From CBDBEU01 sp965204565 (lineage in GTDB: Bacteria > Pseudomonadota > Alphaproteobacteria > Rhizobiales > TMED25), in contig CBDBEU010000004.1 of the NCBI GenBank assembly GCA_965204565.1, forward strand, positions 744,001 through 808,000: 64,000 bases of DNA, given 5' to 3'. The translations under genes and the position numbers were made by a program. The notes under the pieces are model-generated. The model had not been told where the DNA came from, made no database searches, and saw only the letters and a list, made by a program, of their open reading frames with translations. Positions 1 through 9,225 of this stretch are shown here, piece by piece. Numbering within the stretch: the stretch's first letter is position 1; each line of letters starts with the position of its first letter.

Positions 1-721
1 CCCCCTGTGGCGCGGCCTTTGCGGGGGCCGTTGTGGGCGAATGTGCCGGGTCCACGGGCGGGGTCGCCTCTGTGCTCTCGCCGGTCTCGGAAGCCGATGC
101 CTCCGGCGCTTCACCGTTCTCACTCAGATTGTCGTTCGACGGCGCCGTGGTCGAGGCCGCCTTGCCGGTAATGCGCGCCAGCAAATGGTCGAGCCGCGAA
201 ATTTCCCGGCTTGGCGTGGTATCAGTGCCGGTTTTCTTCGCGCCGGCAGCCGGGGCGGTCCCGGCCGCGGGGTCTTCAGCCGCAGCTTCATCACTTGCGC
301 GCTGATCAGCCTCAACTTCACCAGCTGCTGCTTGCGCTGTCTCTTCCGGGGCTGGGAGTGTGTCTTGGGTATCGCCCTGTTGTGCTTGGCGCGCGCCTGC
401 CGTCTCCGCTTGGGCGTCTTTGGCTGGCGCTTCACCTTGACCGGCTTCCTGGGGCGCTTGCGCCGCAGCGCTGGTGTTGGGTGGCGTCACGTCGGGAACG
501 GCGGAAACGGTTGTGGGTGCGCCGCTGTGCTGTACGTCTCCCTGTCCCGCATCCTGTGCTGGCTCAGGGGGGGCAGGAGAGACCTCGGGCGCAAGCGCCG
601 CTGCGCTGGCGCCCGGTTCAGCATCATCGCCCATCGCCCCATCCCCGCCACCGATGTGTTCCGCGGTGCCGGTTTTTTGGGCCTTGCGCCGATTACGGCT
701 GTCTGATCCCCGCGTGTTCAT
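1..721 (-). CDS. Acidic Ala/Pro/Glu-rich protein, N-terminal part
   Basis: An open frame runs without a stop from ATG at 721 (complement) to the window edge, so only about 240 N-terminal residues are visible and the C-terminus lies outside. The first 25 residues are basic (MNTRGSDSRNRRK). The rest is low-complexity, rich in Ala, Pro, Glu and Gln, with a short better-ordered stretch around SREISRLDHLLARITGK near residue 190. No membrane segment is visible yet. Such long acidic N-terminal regions occur in alphaproteobacterial mitofilin-like (COG4223) inner-membrane proteins, but the diagnostic coiled coil would lie beyond the edge, so this is only a suggestion. Codon usage is GC-rich like the neighbours. 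The frame is credible because no stop occurs over 240 codons in this frame. Confidence 0.55.
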   Translation of the reverse strand, partial: MNTRGSDSRNRRKAQKTGTAEHIGGGDGAMGDDAEPGASAAALAPEVSPAPPEPAQDAGQGDVQHSGAPTTVSAVPDVTPPNTSAAAQAPQEAGQGEAPAKDAQAETAGARQAQQGDTQDTLPAPEETAQAAAGEVEADQRASDEAAAEDPAAGTAPAAGAKKTGTDTTPSREISRLDHLLARITGKAASTTAPSNDNLSENGEAPEASASETGESTEATPPVDPAHSPTTAPAKAAPQG

Positions 722-1126
722 CAAAAAGATTGCGCCGCTTCAAACAATCAGGTCAGTGATACATTCTCTCATGCATGTTTTGTCGTATTTTAACTATGAG
801 ATAGCAGCAATGAGATAAGGATTGGTTGAGATTTCGCATCAAGTATCCTGACACTGGGCGATGTCTGTAATGGTCGAAGCCACGGCATTGCCTGTCAAAG
901 CCGTGTTCTCAACCGCCAAAGCCGCTCCATCGCCCGCCGGATGGTGTTCCAGGCGTGCTGTCGGGAACAGAATTATTTCATCAAACCGCCAGTCTGCGCT
1001 TTTTTGCGGCGGGACTTGCCGATGCGCTCGGTGACAATGTGTTCGTTTGGTTGTTGCGCCTTTGCCTGCGCCCTGCAAGACTGCGCTGCCGAACCAGCTC
1101 ACTCCAACGCGTGGGCAGCATTTGCC
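722..1126. other. Intergenic region, no convincing gene
   Basis: This stretch lies between the partial leftward gene and the aspartic protease. Around 750-830 it is locally AT-rich and probably holds the promoter(s) of the flanking divergent genes. In-frame upstream ATGs of the protease exist (for example 1022), so part of the region could be coding if an earlier start is used. I see no RNA gene or repeat. Confidence 0.4.
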
Positions 1127-1816
1127 ATGTTCTTGTGGATTGCCATTGTCGGTCTTGCGCTTGCCGCTATCGCGCTGGTGACGCGCCACGATGCCGGCAC
1201 TGTTCTGGGCTTTGCCAATCAAGATTTCGCCCACCTGGTGACCTTGTTGGCGCTGGCGCTGGTGATCGGCGGCAGGGTTTTCTGGCGCTCCAAGGGCAAT
1301 CTCGCGGGTGCTTTTCGCACGGCTGCGGCGTGGCTGGCGATCGCTGCAATTCTGGTTGTTGGCTACACCTATCGCCATGACGCCGAACAGGTGTTGGTGC
1401 GGGTCATGGGTGAGATCATTCCCGGCCGGGCGATCGATGTGGCGCCGGGCGAAGTGGCGATCACACGCGCTGGCAATGGTCATTTCGTCATCGCCGCCAC
1501 GGTCAATGGCTTTGCCATCGACATGCTGTTCGACACCGGCGCCACCAATATCGTGCTCACGCCTGAGGCGGCACAATCCTGCGGTATCAATCTTTCAGAT
1601 CTCACCTATTCACAAGCGGTATGGACCGCCAATGGCCGCACCACCGCAGCTCCGGTGCTGCTTGACAGCGTCGCGGTCGGCCAGATTGTGGTGACCAATG
1701 TGCGCGCCATGGTTGCCCGCCCCGGCGCCTTGCGCGACAGCCTTCTCGGCATGAGTTTTCTCGATCGCATCCAGTCCTGGAGCGTCACCGGCGACCGGCT
1801 GACGCTGAAGGGGTAA
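1127..1816 (+). CDS. Membrane-anchored retropepsin-like aspartic protease (TIGR02281 family)
   Basis: Predicted inner-membrane protein of about 229 residues. Three hydrophobic segments fill the first 90 residues (FLWIAIVGLALAAIALV; LVTLLALALVIGG; AAAWLAIAAILVVG). A clan AA aspartic protease domain follows, with the active-site motif LFDTGATNIVL near residue 130 and a C-terminal LLGMSFLDRI motif typical of the TIGR02281 family. The family is usually a single retropepsin-fold domain that dimerises; substrates are unknown. I chose ATG 1127 because it directly precedes the first membrane helix; 1022 and 941 are in-frame alternatives with no better ribosome site. It is followed after about 60 bp by the convergent ugd gene. 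No disruption is visible. Confidence 0.75.
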   Translation: MFLWIAIVGLALAAIALVTRHDAGTVLGFANQDFAHLVTLLALALVIGGRVFWRSKGNLAGAFRTAAAWLAIAAILVVGYTYRHDAEQVLVRVMGEIIPGRAIDVAPGEVAITRAGNGHFVIAATVNGFAIDMLFDTGATNIVLTPEAAQSCGINLSDLTYSQAVWTANGRTTAAPVLLDSVAVGQIVVTNVRAMVARPGALRDSLLGMSFLDRIQSWSVTGDRLTLKG

Positions 1817-1875
1817 GGTAGGTTTTCTTGGCGGCCCCTATTATCAAATATGGGGGCTGCAATCTGCACCGGCCC

Positions 1876-3225
1876 TCACCCGGCCACAACCCTGATGATG
1901 CCGGCCTCGTCGCGGCGCATCGCCGGCAGGCCGACACCGTAATAATCAAGGCCCGCGGCTGCCGCGTCGGTGGCGGCGAACATGTTGCGCAGATCGATCA
2001 GTGTGCGGCCCTTCATGCGCCGGGCAAGCTCGCCAAGCTGCACCGCCCTGAACTCGTTCCACTCGGTCAGCCCCACTGCCGCATCGGCGTTTTGCGCCGC
2101 ATCGAACACGCTTTGGCACCATGCGACATCGCCCAGCAATTGCGCCGCGGCCTCTGCCCCGTGCGGATCATAGGCCCTGATCAAAGCGCCCATGCCCTGC
2201 AGCGCCGGAATGATATCGAGGCTTGGCGCCTCGCGCATGTCGTCGGTTTCCGGCTTGAAGGTCACCCCCAATATGGCGATCGTGCGCCCGGCCACATCGC
2301 CGCCCAGCGCATCGGCAATGCGCTGGGCCATGTCGGCCTTGCGCTGATTGTTGACCTGCTCCACCTGCTCGATCAGGGTGATCGGCGCGCCGTGATCGCG
2401 GGCGGTGCGGATCAGCGCCTGCACGTCCTTGGGAAAGCACGAGCCGCCATAGCCCGGGCCCGGATGCAGGAATTTGTTGCCGATGCGGCCATCCGAGCCG
2501 ATAGCGCCGGCCACTTCCTGAACATCGGCGCCGGCTTTTTCGCACAGATCGGCGATTTCGTTGATGAAGCTGATCTTCATCGCCAAGAACGCATTGGCGG
2601 CATATTTGGCAAGTTCGGCCGATTCACGCCCGACAAACATCACCGGTGCCGAGCGCAGCGCCAGCGGTTGGTAGAGCCTTTCGATCACCGTGCGGGCACG
2701 CGCATCGTCGCAACCCACCAGCACGCGGTCGGGATGGGTGAAGTCGCGGATCGCCGAGCCTTCGCGCAGGAATTCGGGATTGGAGCACACCGCAAAATCG
2801 GCCGCCGGATTGGCGGCCTTGAGTTGGGCTTCGATGTCGCGGCTGGTGCCCACCGGCACCGTCGATTTGGTCGCCACCACGGTAAAGCCGGTCAGATGCG
2901 GCACCAGTTCGGCCACCGCCGCGCGGATGAAGGTCAGATCGGCATGGCCATCGCCGCGCCGCATTGGCGTGCCGACGGCGAGAAACACGATATCGGCCGA
3001 TGCCACCGATGCCGTCAGCCCGGTGGTGAAAGACAGGCGGTTTGCCGCACGATTGCGGGCAATCAGATCATCAAGACCCGGCTCGTAGATCGGCACCTTG
3101 CCGCTCTGCAAATCGGCGATGCGGCCTGCATCATTGTCGACGCACGACACCGTCCAGCCGAATTCGGAAAAGCAGGCACCGGAGACCAGCCCGACATAGC
3201 CGCAGCCAATGATGCAGATGTTCAT
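1876..3225 (-). CDS. ugd: UDP-glucose 6-dehydrogenase
   Basis: Oxidises UDP-glucose to UDP-glucuronate in two NAD-dependent steps in the cytoplasm, feeding capsule, LPS and exopolysaccharide sugars. It has 449 residues, normal for the family. The N-terminal Rossmann motif IGCGYVGLVSG starts at residue 6. PVGTS and SNPEFLREG are present, as is the catalytic cysteine motif GYGGSCFPKD near residue 260. The C-terminal UDP-binding domain contains the family motif GVTFKPETDDMREAPS. It is divergent from galU, the enzyme that makes its substrate, across a 300-bp spacer, so the two likely form one nucleotide-sugar module. The gene is intact. Confidence 0.95.
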   Translation of the reverse strand: MNICIIGCGYVGLVSGACFSEFGWTVSCVDNDAGRIADLQSGKVPIYEPGLDDLIARNRAANRLSFTTGLTASVASADIVFLAVGTPMRRGDGHADLTFIRAAVAELVPHLTGFTVVATKSTVPVGTSRDIEAQLKAANPAADFAVCSNPEFLREGSAIRDFTHPDRVLVGCDDARARTVIERLYQPLALRSAPVMFVGRESAELAKYAANAFLAMKISFINEIADLCEKAGADVQEVAGAIGSDGRIGNKFLHPGPGYGGSCFPKDVQALIRTARDHGAPITLIEQVEQVNNQRKADMAQRIADALGGDVAGRTIAILGVTFKPETDDMREAPSLDIIPALQGMGALIRAYDPHGAEAAAQLLGDVAWCQSVFDAAQNADAAVGLTEWNEFRAVQLGELARRMKGRTLIDLRNMFAATDAAAAGLDYYGVGLPAMRRDEAGIIRVVAG

Positions 3226-3529
3226 TCAACACCTCCCGGTACACTTTGAGCACCAAGTTCTCACAGCCCAAAGCACTCACAACCTTGTGCGCGCTGGGCA
3301 AAGCCCTATTATCTTAATGCCCTCCCGGCAACAGGCATTCTCGCCCCTGCGCGCTTGCCTATGGGCATTGAAACACCCAGTCTTAACAGCCCTTGGGGAA
3401 TAGTTGACCATCCGCGCGCAGTTGGCATCGAAGCCTGCCAGCACCACCCATAAGAGAGCATATAGATGCCTGCCGGCTCTTGCGCCATCGCATGCAACGA
3501 TACGCAACCTCGTATGAAGGAATTTGTTG
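3226..3529. promoter_or_regulatory. Divergent ugd/galU intergenic region
   Basis: About 300 bp separate the start codons of ugd (leftward) and galU (rightward), so the promoters of both must lie here. The stretch is less GC-rich than its surroundings in places. I could not define individual -35/-10 boxes with confidence. The galU ribosome site GAAGGA lies at its right edge (3516-3521). Confidence 0.5.
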
Positions 3530-4405
3530 ATGCCTCATCCCATTCGCAAAGCGGTCTTTCCCGTCGCCGGTCTCGGCACGCGGTTTTTGCCGGCGACCAA
3601 GGCGGTGCCCAAGGAAATGCTGACCATTGTCGACCGTCCGGTGATTCAGCATGCAGTCGATGAGGCGCGCGCCGCCGGATGCAGGCATTTCGTGTTTGTC
3701 ACCGGCCGCAACAAGCATGTCATCGAGGATCATTTCGACAAGCAGTTCGAACTTGAAGAAACCCTGCGCCTGCGCGGCAAGACCGAGGAACTGGAGTTGT
3801 TGCAGGCCGATCTGCCGGGCGCCGGCCAGGCAAGTTTCACCCGCCAGCAAGAGCCCTTGGGGCTCGGCCATGCGGTATGGTGCGCACGCGAGATCATCGG
3901 TGATGAGCCTTTTGCCCTGCTGCTGCCCGACATGCTGGCCATGGGCGAGCCGGGCTGCCTTGTGCAGATGATCGAGGTCTATGACCGCAATGGCGGCAAT
4001 GTCATCGGTGTTGAGGAGGTCCCGCACGAGGAGGTTTCAAGCTATGGCGTGGTCGGCACCGGCGAGGAGATCGATGGCGGCTTTCGCATCACCGGCATGG
4101 TCGAAAAACCGGCGACGGCGGACGCGCCGTCCAACCTCATGATTATGGGTCGCTACATTCTCCAGCCCGAGATATTCGCGCTTCTCAGCCACCATCAGCA
4201 CGGCGCCGGCGGTGAGATTCAGGTCACTGACGCGATGATCAAGCTGCTTGAGGATCAGGATTTCTTTGGCGTGCGCTTTTCGGGACGCACCTTCGACTGT
4301 GGCAGAAAGCTCGGTTTTCTGGCCGCCAATGCCGCCATGGCGCTGAAGAACCCTGAACTCGGCGCTGCCTTCAGAAGCGAACTTGAAGGGCTGATGAAGG
4401 GCTAG
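3530..4405 (+). CDS. galU: UTP-glucose-1-phosphate uridylyltransferase
   Basis: Makes UDP-glucose from UTP and glucose-1-phosphate. It has 291 residues from ATG 3530; the GAAGGA ribosome site 8 nt upstream favours this over the in-frame TTG at 3524. The nucleotidyltransferase signature AVFPVAGLGTRFLPATKAVPKEML is at the N-terminus (residues 7-30). Further on are the family motifs EEPLGLGHAVWCAR-type (QEPLGLGHAV) and ITGMVEKP. It is intact. Together with the divergent ugd it supplies UDP-glucose and UDP-glucuronate for surface polysaccharides, which is interesting because the priming glycosyltransferase at 51.1 kb is broken. Confidence 0.95.
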   Translation: MPHPIRKAVFPVAGLGTRFLPATKAVPKEMLTIVDRPVIQHAVDEARAAGCRHFVFVTGRNKHVIEDHFDKQFELEETLRLRGKTEELELLQADLPGAGQASFTRQQEPLGLGHAVWCAREIIGDEPFALLLPDMLAMGEPGCLVQMIEVYDRNGGNVIGVEEVPHEEVSSYGVVGTGEEIDGGFRITGMVEKPATADAPSNLMIMGRYILQPEIFALLSHHQHGAGGEIQVTDAMIKLLEDQDFFGVRFSGRTFDCGRKLGFLAANAAMALKNPELGAAFRSELEGLMKG

Positions 4406-4683
4406 GCGGTAGGGGGTGAGGGCCAGAGATGATGATGGGCCGTGTGCTCAGCCTCTGACCGCCCAAAATCGGCTCGGGGCGTGGGTATATGAGCGCCCAG
4501 CTAGGGCAAGCTTGAGATTGATGCCGCAAAAGCGCTCAAAAGCGGACGCTGCAAAAGCTCGCGTGGATGACCCGGAATGACCCAGGACGGCCATTCATCG
4601 TGAGTTCAAGTGCTGGTGCACATGCTGGCAGTCACCCGATGGATGCGTAGACTACAGTCTGACAGTTAGATTAGGAGGGGACG

Positions 4684-6162
4684 ATGGCCCGGCTCGCCGC
4701 TTACGTAGTTGCTCTTGGTGCGCTTGCGGCTGCGAGTCTTGCCCCTGCCCATGCCGAGAAGCGTGTTGCGTTCGTGATCGGCAACTCAGCCTATGAATTC
4801 GTTGCCAACCTCGCCAACCCCCGAAACGACCCAGCGGTGTGGCTGAACTGTTGGAGCAACTCGGCTTCGACGTCACCCTTGCCGTTGACCAGTCTTCTTC
4901 TGGAAATGCGGCTGGCTCTCAGGGACTTTGGGCGCGAGACACGCGGTGCCGATATCGCGGCGGTCTACTATGCGGGCCACGGCATCGAGATTGACAAGCG
5001 GAACTACCTGATTCCGGTCGATGCGAGCCTTGTGACAGACCAAGACGTGAACTTTGAGGCAATCGCGCTTGATGACGTTCTGCGTGCGCTTGAGCGCGCG
5101 GATGGGTTGCAGATGGTGATCCTCGAGGCCTGCCGGGAGAACCCGTTTGCCGCCAATATGGAACGGGCTGGCGCGACCTGCTCCATTGGGCGCGGGCTTG
5201 CCCGCATTGTGAGCCTGAGGGCTCATCGGTTCTCGTCGCCTATGCAGCGCGCGAGGGTCAGGTGGCGGACGTAACAGCTCCTACACAGCAGCACTTCTGG
5301 AGAACCTCACCACTCCCGGCATGGAGATCGGCCTTTTGTTCCGCAACGTGCGCGCAGCGGTGAGAGACGCCATCGGCCGTGCCCAGCAGCCCTTTGTCTA
5401 CGCTTCGCTCGGTAGGGACCCAATCTATCTGGTGCCGCCCACTGAGCAGGACGCGTCCGCTGCGGCAGTGATTGCTGCGCCAAGTCAGACCGCGCCATCA
5501 AGTCTGGACGAGGCTGAGCGCGGCTGGAATGCCACCAAAGACACGACCAGTATCGCGGTGCTCGAAGCATTCATCACCCGTTTCGCGGGCACATTTTATG
5601 GCGACCTCGCCCAAGCAAGGCTCGGGGAGTTGCGTGTCGGCGTGGTCGGCACAGATGGAGAGAGCAGCAATATCAAAGGCTCTGAATTCCTCCAGTCGGA
5701 CGTCCTTCTGGTGCAGAGGCTGAGTGACACCGGCTGTTGGGCGAATTTGACATCGCGACACAAGCCGCCGAGTTCGGTGATCCTGAAGCAACCACCGTAC
5801 TCGGTCTGCTCTATGCGGAAGGGCAAGGCGTTGAGGAAGATGATGAGCGGGCCGCAAGGTTCTTTTCCCGGGGTGTGAATGCTGGACATCCCCGGGGGAA
5901 AGCGTATCTGGCTTTAGCCATGGATCGCGCAGAAGGCACCGACTATGACTCGCGCGGTGCCGCTCGGTTAATCATGGAGGTGATTAACCGAGATAAGGCA
6001 ACTGCGCACCAGCTGCTCCTTTCTGAATATGCGCCATTTTGGACGACTCCGTTCTGGTATGAGCTACGTACACTTATGCGAAATAGCGGCTGGAACATCC
6101 AGGGCGCCGTCAATCCGATATCAGGCACACGGGCAGCCTTGGCGGCGGCTTTGGAGCGTTGA
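4684..6162 (+). pseudogene. Broken caspase-like (peptidase C14) protein with Sel1 repeats
   Basis: Starts well: ribosome site AGGAGGGG, ATG 4684, a signal peptide ending in LAPAHAEK, then the caspase p20 strand RVAFVIGNSAYE. Near 4841 the frame shifts (AELLEQLGFDVTLAVDQ lies in another frame) and near 4905 it shifts back into MRLALRDFGRETRG. The catalytic His motif YYAGHG and Cys motif ILEACRENPF are still present. Another shift follows about 5200 (EPEGSSVLVAYAAREGQ), then LLFRNVRAAVRDAIG and a C-terminal part with Sel1-like repeats (AEFGDPEATTVLGLLYAEGQGV) to 6162. At least four frame breaks make it a pseudogene unless they are assembly errors. Such proteins are secreted or periplasmic caspase homologues of unknown role. 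Confidence 0.8.
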
Positions 6163-6222
6163 AATTATGCGACACGCGATCATGCCGAGTGGAATTGGTA
6201 TTCAGATCACCAACGCCTACTA

Positions 6223-7078
6223 GGGTCTGGACTCATTATAGCCACGAGATGGGGGCTGCGACGCGCGCGATAGCTGCCATGACGTTTTTAATGTTGCGCT
6301 CGAAGCGCGTTGCGATGCGCCGCCGGTCTTTGAGACGGCAGAACATGCGTTCGATGATATCTCGCTCCCTGTGGATGGCCTGATCGTCGTGATATCGGAT
6401 CTTGCGGTTCTTTCGCGGCGGGATGACGGGCCCGGTCCCGCGCCCTTCAAGCCGTTCGCGCAGTTCCCGGCCTTTGTCGGTGACAGGTTCGGCGGATGGC
6501 GGCATGGCCTCGATGCAGCGCTGTGCGACCTTGCAATCATGCACGTTTCCGGGCGTCGGGAGCAGGACGCAATTGACAAAAACATGGGGCGGCCCTTGTG
6601 GTCGCGGACGGCGTGGAGCCCGGTGTTGCGTCCGCCTTTGGTGCGGCCGATACCATGGGGCGTGGGGGCCAAGACCCCCCTTTTCCACCGCCGGCGCAGC
6701 GATGAACCTTGATGCAGGAGCTGTCGATGAACAGCCGGTCAGGCGTATCCTCAGTGTCTGCCGGAGCGCTGAAGATACCTTATTCATATAGCGCGCTCGG
6801 CCTGGCGGGCGAAGCGGTTGCAGAGCGTCTTCCTCGGCCCGTAGATATCGGCGCAGTCGGCCCGGCGACCGCCACAGCGCAGCGCATGGACGATCCCGCT
6901 CGGCACAGGACGATCATCAACGCGGTTCTTGCCGCGCGCATCGGTCGGCAGAAGCGGCGCGATCCGAGCCCGCTGAGAATCGGAAAACCAAGAGAAATCA
7001 TACATCTCGTTACCTCCTCATCGGAGGCAATGAACCATCCTCGGATCAAATCGGGAAGACGGTCATTGGAGCGGATCC
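6223..7078 (-). mobile_element. IS5-family element, copy A (IS427/IS1031-like), defective
   Basis: An 856-bp element bounded by imperfect inverted ends (GGGTCTGGACTCATTATA on the left; GGATCCGCTCCAATGACC as the complement of the right end). TA dinucleotides flank both sides (6221-6222, 7079-7080). The transposase reads leftward. This is the longest of five related copies in the window (others at 8930, 22981, 33640, 46554). Its insertion lies at the truncated 3' end of the porin pseudogene. The right terminus differs from the other copies at several positions, so it has decayed. Confidence 0.85.
6236..7005 (-). pseudogene. Transposase of IS copy A, frameshifted
   Basis: The N-terminal part (MYDFSWFSDSQRARIAPLLP..., start 7005) carries the IS5-family start and GGRRADCADIYGPRKTL. 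It runs into a stop near 6787 where the frame changes. The C-terminal part reads GNVHDCKVAQRCIEAMPPSAEPVTDKG and ERMFCRLKDRRRIATRFERN, which holds the catalytic Glu of the DDE triad. Single transposase frames in this group often need a programmed frameshift, but here there are further breaks around the middle Asp region, so I call it inactive. Confidence 0.75.
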
Positions 7079-7080
7079 TA

Positions 7081-7887
7081 GACACCCGCGACACTTCATG
7101 CGGCACGCGCAATGTCGACGAAGGCTCTCTGGCCGGCGGTGCTGATCTCGTTTTCCTCCGGGTTTTGGTGGTGAACTCATCATAAACGCCATATTCGCCC
7201 CATAGGCAATCACCAGCTCATGCCAGTCCCAGTCAGAACGTGCTTCCGGCCGCGGGCGCACCGCGTAGAGCACATCGCGTTGGCGGCCCGCGCTTCGACC
7301 TGTGCATAGATGATGAACGAGCCGGCGCGCATGCCAAACGGCTCAAGCTCCAGCCGCTCGCGTTCGGTCACAAAATCGGTCTCTGACCGCTGATCACCCG
7401 CAGGCCTCACCTGCGGGCGCTGCGCCCGTGCGGCAAGTGCTGCCTAGTCGGTTTCGATCACCGTGATGCGCACGGCATCAAGCGGATCGATGGGAAAACC
7501 ATCGGCATCGAGCATGAGGCCGGAATTGCCCGCATCCGCGCCTTGCAGGCCCTCAACTGTGACTGTAGTACCCGTTGTGGCCACTGTGCCGCGCAGCAGA
7601 TCATCGCTTTCGCCTAATGGATTAAGAACTGCCGGTTGCCGCGCCGGATCGGGGATCGGCTGCGCATGCGCCAAACCGTCTGGCTGTACGATGATCACAA
7701 CGGACAGCGCGGTAGCGAAAGTGAGATAAAGATGCCGCTCGCCAACACGTCCTTCCCGTATCGGCGCCGAGACGCTAAACCGACATCTGAGAGTATGGAC
7801 TTCATGGTTAACGAGTGGTGTATTCACCGCCCCGATGGCGGTCAGGCCGCAGGGCAAAAAGCCCCGTCTGACGCCGCGCGCGGGCAT
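7081..7887 (-). pseudogene. Truncated outer-membrane beta-barrel porin (BBP2_2-like)
   Basis: Read leftward, an N-terminal secretion-type segment (LTFATALSVVIIVQPDGLAHAQ) is followed by a Pro/Asp/Thr-rich linker ending ITVIETD. An in-frame TAG (7444-7446) comes next. The same frame continues with ERERLELEPFGMRAGSFIIY, resembling the start of the barrel in the PF10082 porin-2 family (LRAGSF...PQLE). A frame change near 7280 leads to SDWDWHELVIAYGANMAF, also a barrel motif. The remaining barrel is missing, cut by IS copy A. One nonsense codon, one frameshift and an IS truncation make it dead. The true start is uncertain. Confidence 0.6.
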
Positions 7888-7904
7888 CAACAGATCGGCG
7901 CTTA

Positions 7905-8903
7905 ATGGATTCAACACCTCCCACCCGGACTGATCAAGGACAAGCGCTGATTGGCAGCGCCATCCGCACCATCGGGGCCGAGGCCGAGGGTGTTGCGGCG
8001 CTGGCCGATGCGCTGGGCGCCGAGCTGGGCATTGCCTTCATCGAGGCAGTGAGCACGATATCGCTCTCCACCGGCCGCGTCATTGTCAGCGGCCTTGGCA
8101 AGTCCGGTCACATTGCCGGCAAGATCGCCGCAACCCTTGCATCGACCGGTACGCCGGCGTTTTTCGTTCATGCTGGCGAGGCGCGCCACGGTGATCTTGG
8201 CATGATCACCGCCGACGATGTGATACTGGCGGTTTCATGGTCTGGCGAGACGCCGGAACTGACTGATATAATTGAATATTCACGACGTTTTTCGGTGCCG
8301 TTAATCGCGCTGACCGGCACTCCCGGCAGTGCCCTCGGCCGGGCGGGCGATATTACCCTGGCCATGCCGCGCGCCGATGAGGCATGCCCCCACGGGTTGG
8401 CGCCCACCACATCGACCACCATGCAGCTTGCTCTTGGCGATGCGCTGGCGGTGTCGCTTCTAGAAGCGCGCGGATTCACCGCCGGTCAGTTCAAGAACTT
8501 CCATCCTGGCGGCCGGTTGGGCGCCCAGCTCACCTTTGTGCGCGATGTCATGCATGCGGGCGATGACATGCCGCTGGCCCCGCCCGGGTTGCCGATGAGC
8601 GAGGTGCTGGTGATCATGACCGCCAAGCGGCTTGGATGCGTTGGCATTGTCGATGGCGCAGGCCACCTTGCCGGGATCATCACCGATGGTGATCTGAGGC
8701 GCAAAATGCACCCCCAACTGCTTGCCGCAACGGCGGGTGAGGTGATGACGCCCGGCCCCAAGGCGGTTTCTCCCTCCACGCTGGCGAGCAAGGCCCTTGA
8801 GCTGATCAACGCCTCCCAGATTACCAGCCTGTTCGTGGTCGAGGCCGGCCGGCCGGTGGGCGTTGTTCATCTCCACGATCTGTTGCGCATCGGGGTTGCG
8901 TGA
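7905..8903 (+). CDS. kdsD: Arabinose-5-phosphate isomerase (KpsF/GutQ family)
   Basis: Interconverts ribulose-5-phosphate and arabinose-5-phosphate, the first step to Kdo for LPS or capsule. It has 332 residues, the normal length. The SIS domain (residues about 45-180) shows VSGLGKSGHIAGKIAATLASTGTPAFFVH, HGDLGM and SWSGETPEL. APTTSTTMQLALGDALA is followed by two CBS domains (about 210-330; the second ends SLFVVEAGRPVGVVHLHDLLR). It is intact although it sits between a wrecked porin and an IS element, which suggests it remains under selection for envelope biogenesis. Confidence 0.93.
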   Translation: MDSTPPTRTDQGQALIGSAIRTIGAEAEGVAALADALGAELGIAFIEAVSTISLSTGRVIVSGLGKSGHIAGKIAATLASTGTPAFFVHAGEARHGDLGMITADDVILAVSWSGETPELTDIIEYSRRFSVPLIALTGTPGSALGRAGDITLAMPRADEACPHGLAPTTSTTMQLALGDALAVSLLEARGFTAGQFKNFHPGGRLGAQLTFVRDVMHAGDDMPLAPPGLPMSEVLVIMTAKRLGCVGIVDGAGHLAGIITDGDLRRKMHPQLLAATAGEVMTPGPKAVSPSTLASKALELINASQITSLFVVEAGRPVGVVHLHDLLRIGVA

Positions 8904-9003
8904 ACCGCCGACAGCCTCCGATTTCTCTAGGCTCCGGCCCCGATAACCGTCTTCCCGATTTGATCCGAGGATGGTTCATTGCCTCCGATGAGGAGGTAAC
9001 GAG

Positions 9004-9201
9004 ATGTATGATTTCTTCCGGTTTTCCGATTCTCAGCAGGCCCGGATCGCGCCGCTTCCGCCGACCGATATGCGCGGCAGGAAGCGCGTTGATGATCGTC
9101 GTGTGCCGAGCGGGATCGTCCATGCACTGCGCTGTGGCGGTCGCCGGGCCGACTGAGCCGATATCCACGGGCCGAAGAAGACGCTCTTCAACCGCTTCGT
9201 C
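9004..9201 (+). pseudogene. Transposase N-terminal fragment of IS copy B
   Basis: MYDFFRFSDSQQARIAPLP-type start, with the conserved RVPSGIVHALRCGGRRAD. The frame ends at TGA where other copies have TGC (Cys of ADCADIYGP), a nonsense change. Transposase similarity then continues to TLFNRFV at 9201, where the AT-rich insert begins. The rest of the transposase resumes at 10337. Confidence 0.75.
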
Positions 9202-9225
9202 AACTATAAAGAGAGACTTAAAAAA

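Noticed and set aside
839..1576. A 245-codon minus-strand frame opposite the aspartic protease
   Set aside because: Composition is typical of antisense shadows (His/Arg/Gln-rich), and the plus-strand protein has clear membrane helices and the DTGA motif.
1828..3249. A 473-codon plus-strand open frame opposite ugd
   Set aside because: It is the antisense of a well-recognised dehydrogenase, His/Arg/Gln-rich without motifs, as expected in GC-rich coding DNA.
9004..9201. In-frame TGA in the IS copy B transposase as a second selenocysteine codon
   Set aside because: Other copies have TGC here, no hairpin follows, the gene is interrupted shortly after, and transposases do not use Sec. It is a nonsense change.
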